Source: Chitinophagales bacterium (GTDB taxonomy: Bacteria > Bacteroidota > Bacteroidia > Chitinophagales > UBA10324). From it: a DNA stretch of 17,677 bases. The stretch covers positions 1-17,677 of the forward strand of contig JACCZZ010000243.1 of NCBI GenBank assembly GCA_013695715.1, given 5' to 3'. Positions 16,809 through 17,677 of this stretch are shown here, piece after piece. The notes beneath the pieces are model-generated. The model was not told the DNA's origin. It ran no database searches and was given only the letters and a program-made list of their open reading frames with translations. Positions within the stretch are counted from its first letter, which is position 1. Each line of letters opens with the position of its first letter. The position numbers and the translations under genes were made by a program.

Positions 16809-17205
16809 GGCTGTTTTCATCTTTAGTGATTTTGAAAAAGCTGTTACAAATCTCCGTGCAGCAGCCGCTGAGGCAGAATCACCTTTGGAAATTGATGGTG
16901 CTATCAAGCGATTTGAACTGTGTTATGAATTGGCGTGGAAACTCATGAAGGAACATTTGTCTGATTCCGGTATCATTTGCAAAAACCCACGCGATTGTTT
17001 CAAAGCAGCGAAAGAAAATGACTTGATTACCGAGGAAACAAAATGGTTGAAGATGATTGAAGACCGGAATCAATTGGTACATTGTTATACTTATGAGCAA
17101 TCGCGGGAAATCTACCTCCATATTAAATCAACCCATGTAAATTCCGTTAGTCACTTCTATAAGAAAATAAAAAAATATTATTCTAAGAACAATAGTAAGA
17201 AGTGA
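16798..17205 (+). CDS. hepT: HEPN-domain toxin of an MNT/HEPN module (nucleotidyltransferase substrate-binding family)
   Basis: A 135-residue all-helical protein of the HI0074 / NTase_sub_bind family: RFELCYELAWKLMKEHL (about 38-54), then NPRDCFKAAKEN and LITEETKWLKMIEDRNQLVHCYTYE. The segment RNQLVHCY gives Arg90-X4-His95-X-Tyr97, the RX4HXY motif of active HEPN RNases; Tyr97 is the residue the partner adenylylates in characterised type VII systems. I chose ATG 16798 over the TTG at 16789 because it overlaps the antitoxin by only 11 bases and starts the usual helix. It would cut or block RNA when not neutralised. The Lys-rich tail (KKIKKYYSKNNSKK) may bind nucleic acid. Confidence 0.88.
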   Translation: MNVKAVFIFSDFEKAVTNLRAAAAEAESPLEIDGAIKRFELCYELAWKLMKEHLSDSGIICKNPRDCFKAAKENDLITEETKWLKMIEDRNQLVHCYTYEQSREIYLHIKSTHVNSVSHFYKKIKKYYSKNNSKK

Positions 17206-17232
17206 GGATTATAGGCTGTGTTTTTGTAATCC
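17206..17232 (+). terminator. Weak terminator-like hairpin after hepT
   Basis: GGATTA (17206-17211) pairs with TAATCC (17227-17232) directly after the hepT stop. A T-rich stretch (ACTTTTTTTGTTT) begins about a dozen bases later rather than immediately. Termination here is possible but not convincing. Confidence 0.35.
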
Positions 17233-17310
17233 AAATTATCTTACTTTTTTTGTTTAAAAGATGTGAATTAAAACAGTAGGAAGTGCTGCTAAAAGAAGTA
17301 CTTGGGGTAA

Positions 17311-17370
17311 GATCGAAGCCGAGCGCCTGCGATTGCCTGACGGAGCCGTTTGGCAACCCCGCTTGCGATC
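17311..17370. repeat. Dispersed hairpin repeat, copy 2 part a, in a larger inverted repeat
   Basis: The block GATTGCCTGACGGAGCCGTT (17331-17350) matches copy 1 with one change. Here it folds further than copy 1: TTGCC pairs with GGCAA around GACGG and CCGTT. An outer stem GATCGAAGC (17311-17319) pairs with GCTTGCGATC (17361-17370), apart from one unpaired base. The result is a cruciform-like element of about 60 bases. Confidence 0.6.
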
Positions 17371-17404
17371 TCACGAATACCATTAAAATTTGCATGCTAT
17401 GAGT

Positions 17405-17445
17405 AATCGCGATTGTTTTGGTTATTTTCTTCTAAAGAAAAGTAA
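17405..17445 (+). repeat. Dispersed hairpin repeat, copy 2 part b
   Basis: It matches 15445-15486: AATCGCGATT, TTTTGGTTA and the TTTTCTT-CTA-AAGAAAA hairpin, with a few substitutions and one deletion. It stands 52 bases beyond part a, whereas in copy 1 the two parts are nearly joined. Confidence 0.65.
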
Positions 17446-17554
17446 TGATAAAATAGAAAGGAGTAATTTATAAAAAGCCTTCTTACCTATCATCTTCCCT
17501 TAAAATTCACCAACTATTATTTGTTCAGAAATTCTAAATATAATATGAAGAACC

Positions 17555-17677
17555 ATGAATAACAATCCATGGAAAATAATTTCCTCCAAAGAATATTATG
17601 ACAACCCCTGGGTAAAAATGATTGAGCACCAGGTAATAAACCCTGTTGACAAACCGGGAATTTATAGTGTCGTTCAT
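17555..17677 (+). CDS. NUDIX hydrolase, N-terminal fragment (cut by window end)
   Basis: Forty-one codons from ATG 17555 to the edge, all open. The translation has NPWKIISSKEYYDNPWVKMIEHQV followed by NPVDKPGIYSVVH. This matches the N-terminal strand pair of ADP-ribose pyrophosphatase-like NUDIX proteins in Bacteroidota ('NPWk..s.k..YdnPW......v..P.g..giY.vV'). The NUDIX box itself lies beyond the window, so the catalytic Glu residues cannot be checked. An ATG at 17544 is out of frame. Confidence 0.75.
   Translation, partial: MNNNPWKIISSKEYYDNPWVKMIEHQVINPVDKPGIYSVVH

Larger units (their letters stand above)
17206..17554. other. Gene-free region between hepT and the NUDIX gene
   Basis: About 350 bases without a credible gene. 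It holds the weak hairpin after hepT and the second repeat copy in two parts. Nothing else recognisable was seen, and no exact TAnnTTTG box lies before the NUDIX gene. Confidence 0.6.

Noticed and set aside
15685..17205. Sirtuin plus HEPN as a combined defence system (Thoeris- or SIR2-HEPN-like)
   Set aside because: The sirtuin is a standard CobB-type deacylase with its own promoter; there is no fusion or overlap with the HEPN pair to support a joint system.

Overview
The window reads as a piece of a Bacteroidota chromosome, probably an environmental lineage outside the well-known gut genera. Four things point there. Two large secreted proteins end in type IX secretion (T9SS) sorting domains. 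Several genes carry the Bacteroidota sigma-factor -7 motif TAnnTTTG just upstream. Shine-Dalgarno sites are essentially absent. The gene content (GMP synthase followed by a periplasmic-binding-type lipoprotein, an LDH-type malate dehydrogenase, MnmA) also fits. There is no phage, insertion sequence or CRISPR array.

Layout from left to right. The window opens in the last codons of a small c-type cytochrome (2-172). Two RNA genes follow on the minus strand: tRNA-Lys(UUU) with a near-ideal promoter, and RNase P RNA (rnpB). On the plus strand come guaA, an overlapping lipoprotein with a periplasmic-binding fold, and an 800-residue T9SS-exported choice-of-anchor B protein. This last gene converges, across a hairpin terminator, on a minus-strand subtilisin-like protease that is also T9SS-exported. 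Further minus-strand genes are a small lipoprotein and mnmA. Diverging from mnmA is a rimB-rimK pair (retropepsin-like protease plus ribosomal protein S6 glutamate ligase), then mdh with a terminator, a second retropepsin-like protease, and a cytochrome/beta-propeller lipoprotein. A minus-strand membrane protein of unknown function faces that lipoprotein.

The right end (about 15.3-17.5 kb) looks more accessory. Two imperfect copies of a hairpin-forming repeat bracket a class III sirtuin with a reduced zinc site and a two-gene toxin-antitoxin module (MNT nucleotidyltransferase plus HEPN protein with an intact RX4HXY motif). The window ends inside the start of a NUDIX hydrolase gene.

Functionally this is mostly housekeeping: purine synthesis, tRNA thiolation and maturation, central carbon metabolism and ribosome modification, interspersed with exported surface proteins. 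I do not see a clearly undescribed system. The most distinctive parts are the repeat-bracketed sirtuin plus MNT/HEPN segment, the rimB-rimK pair, and the cytochrome/propeller lipoprotein.
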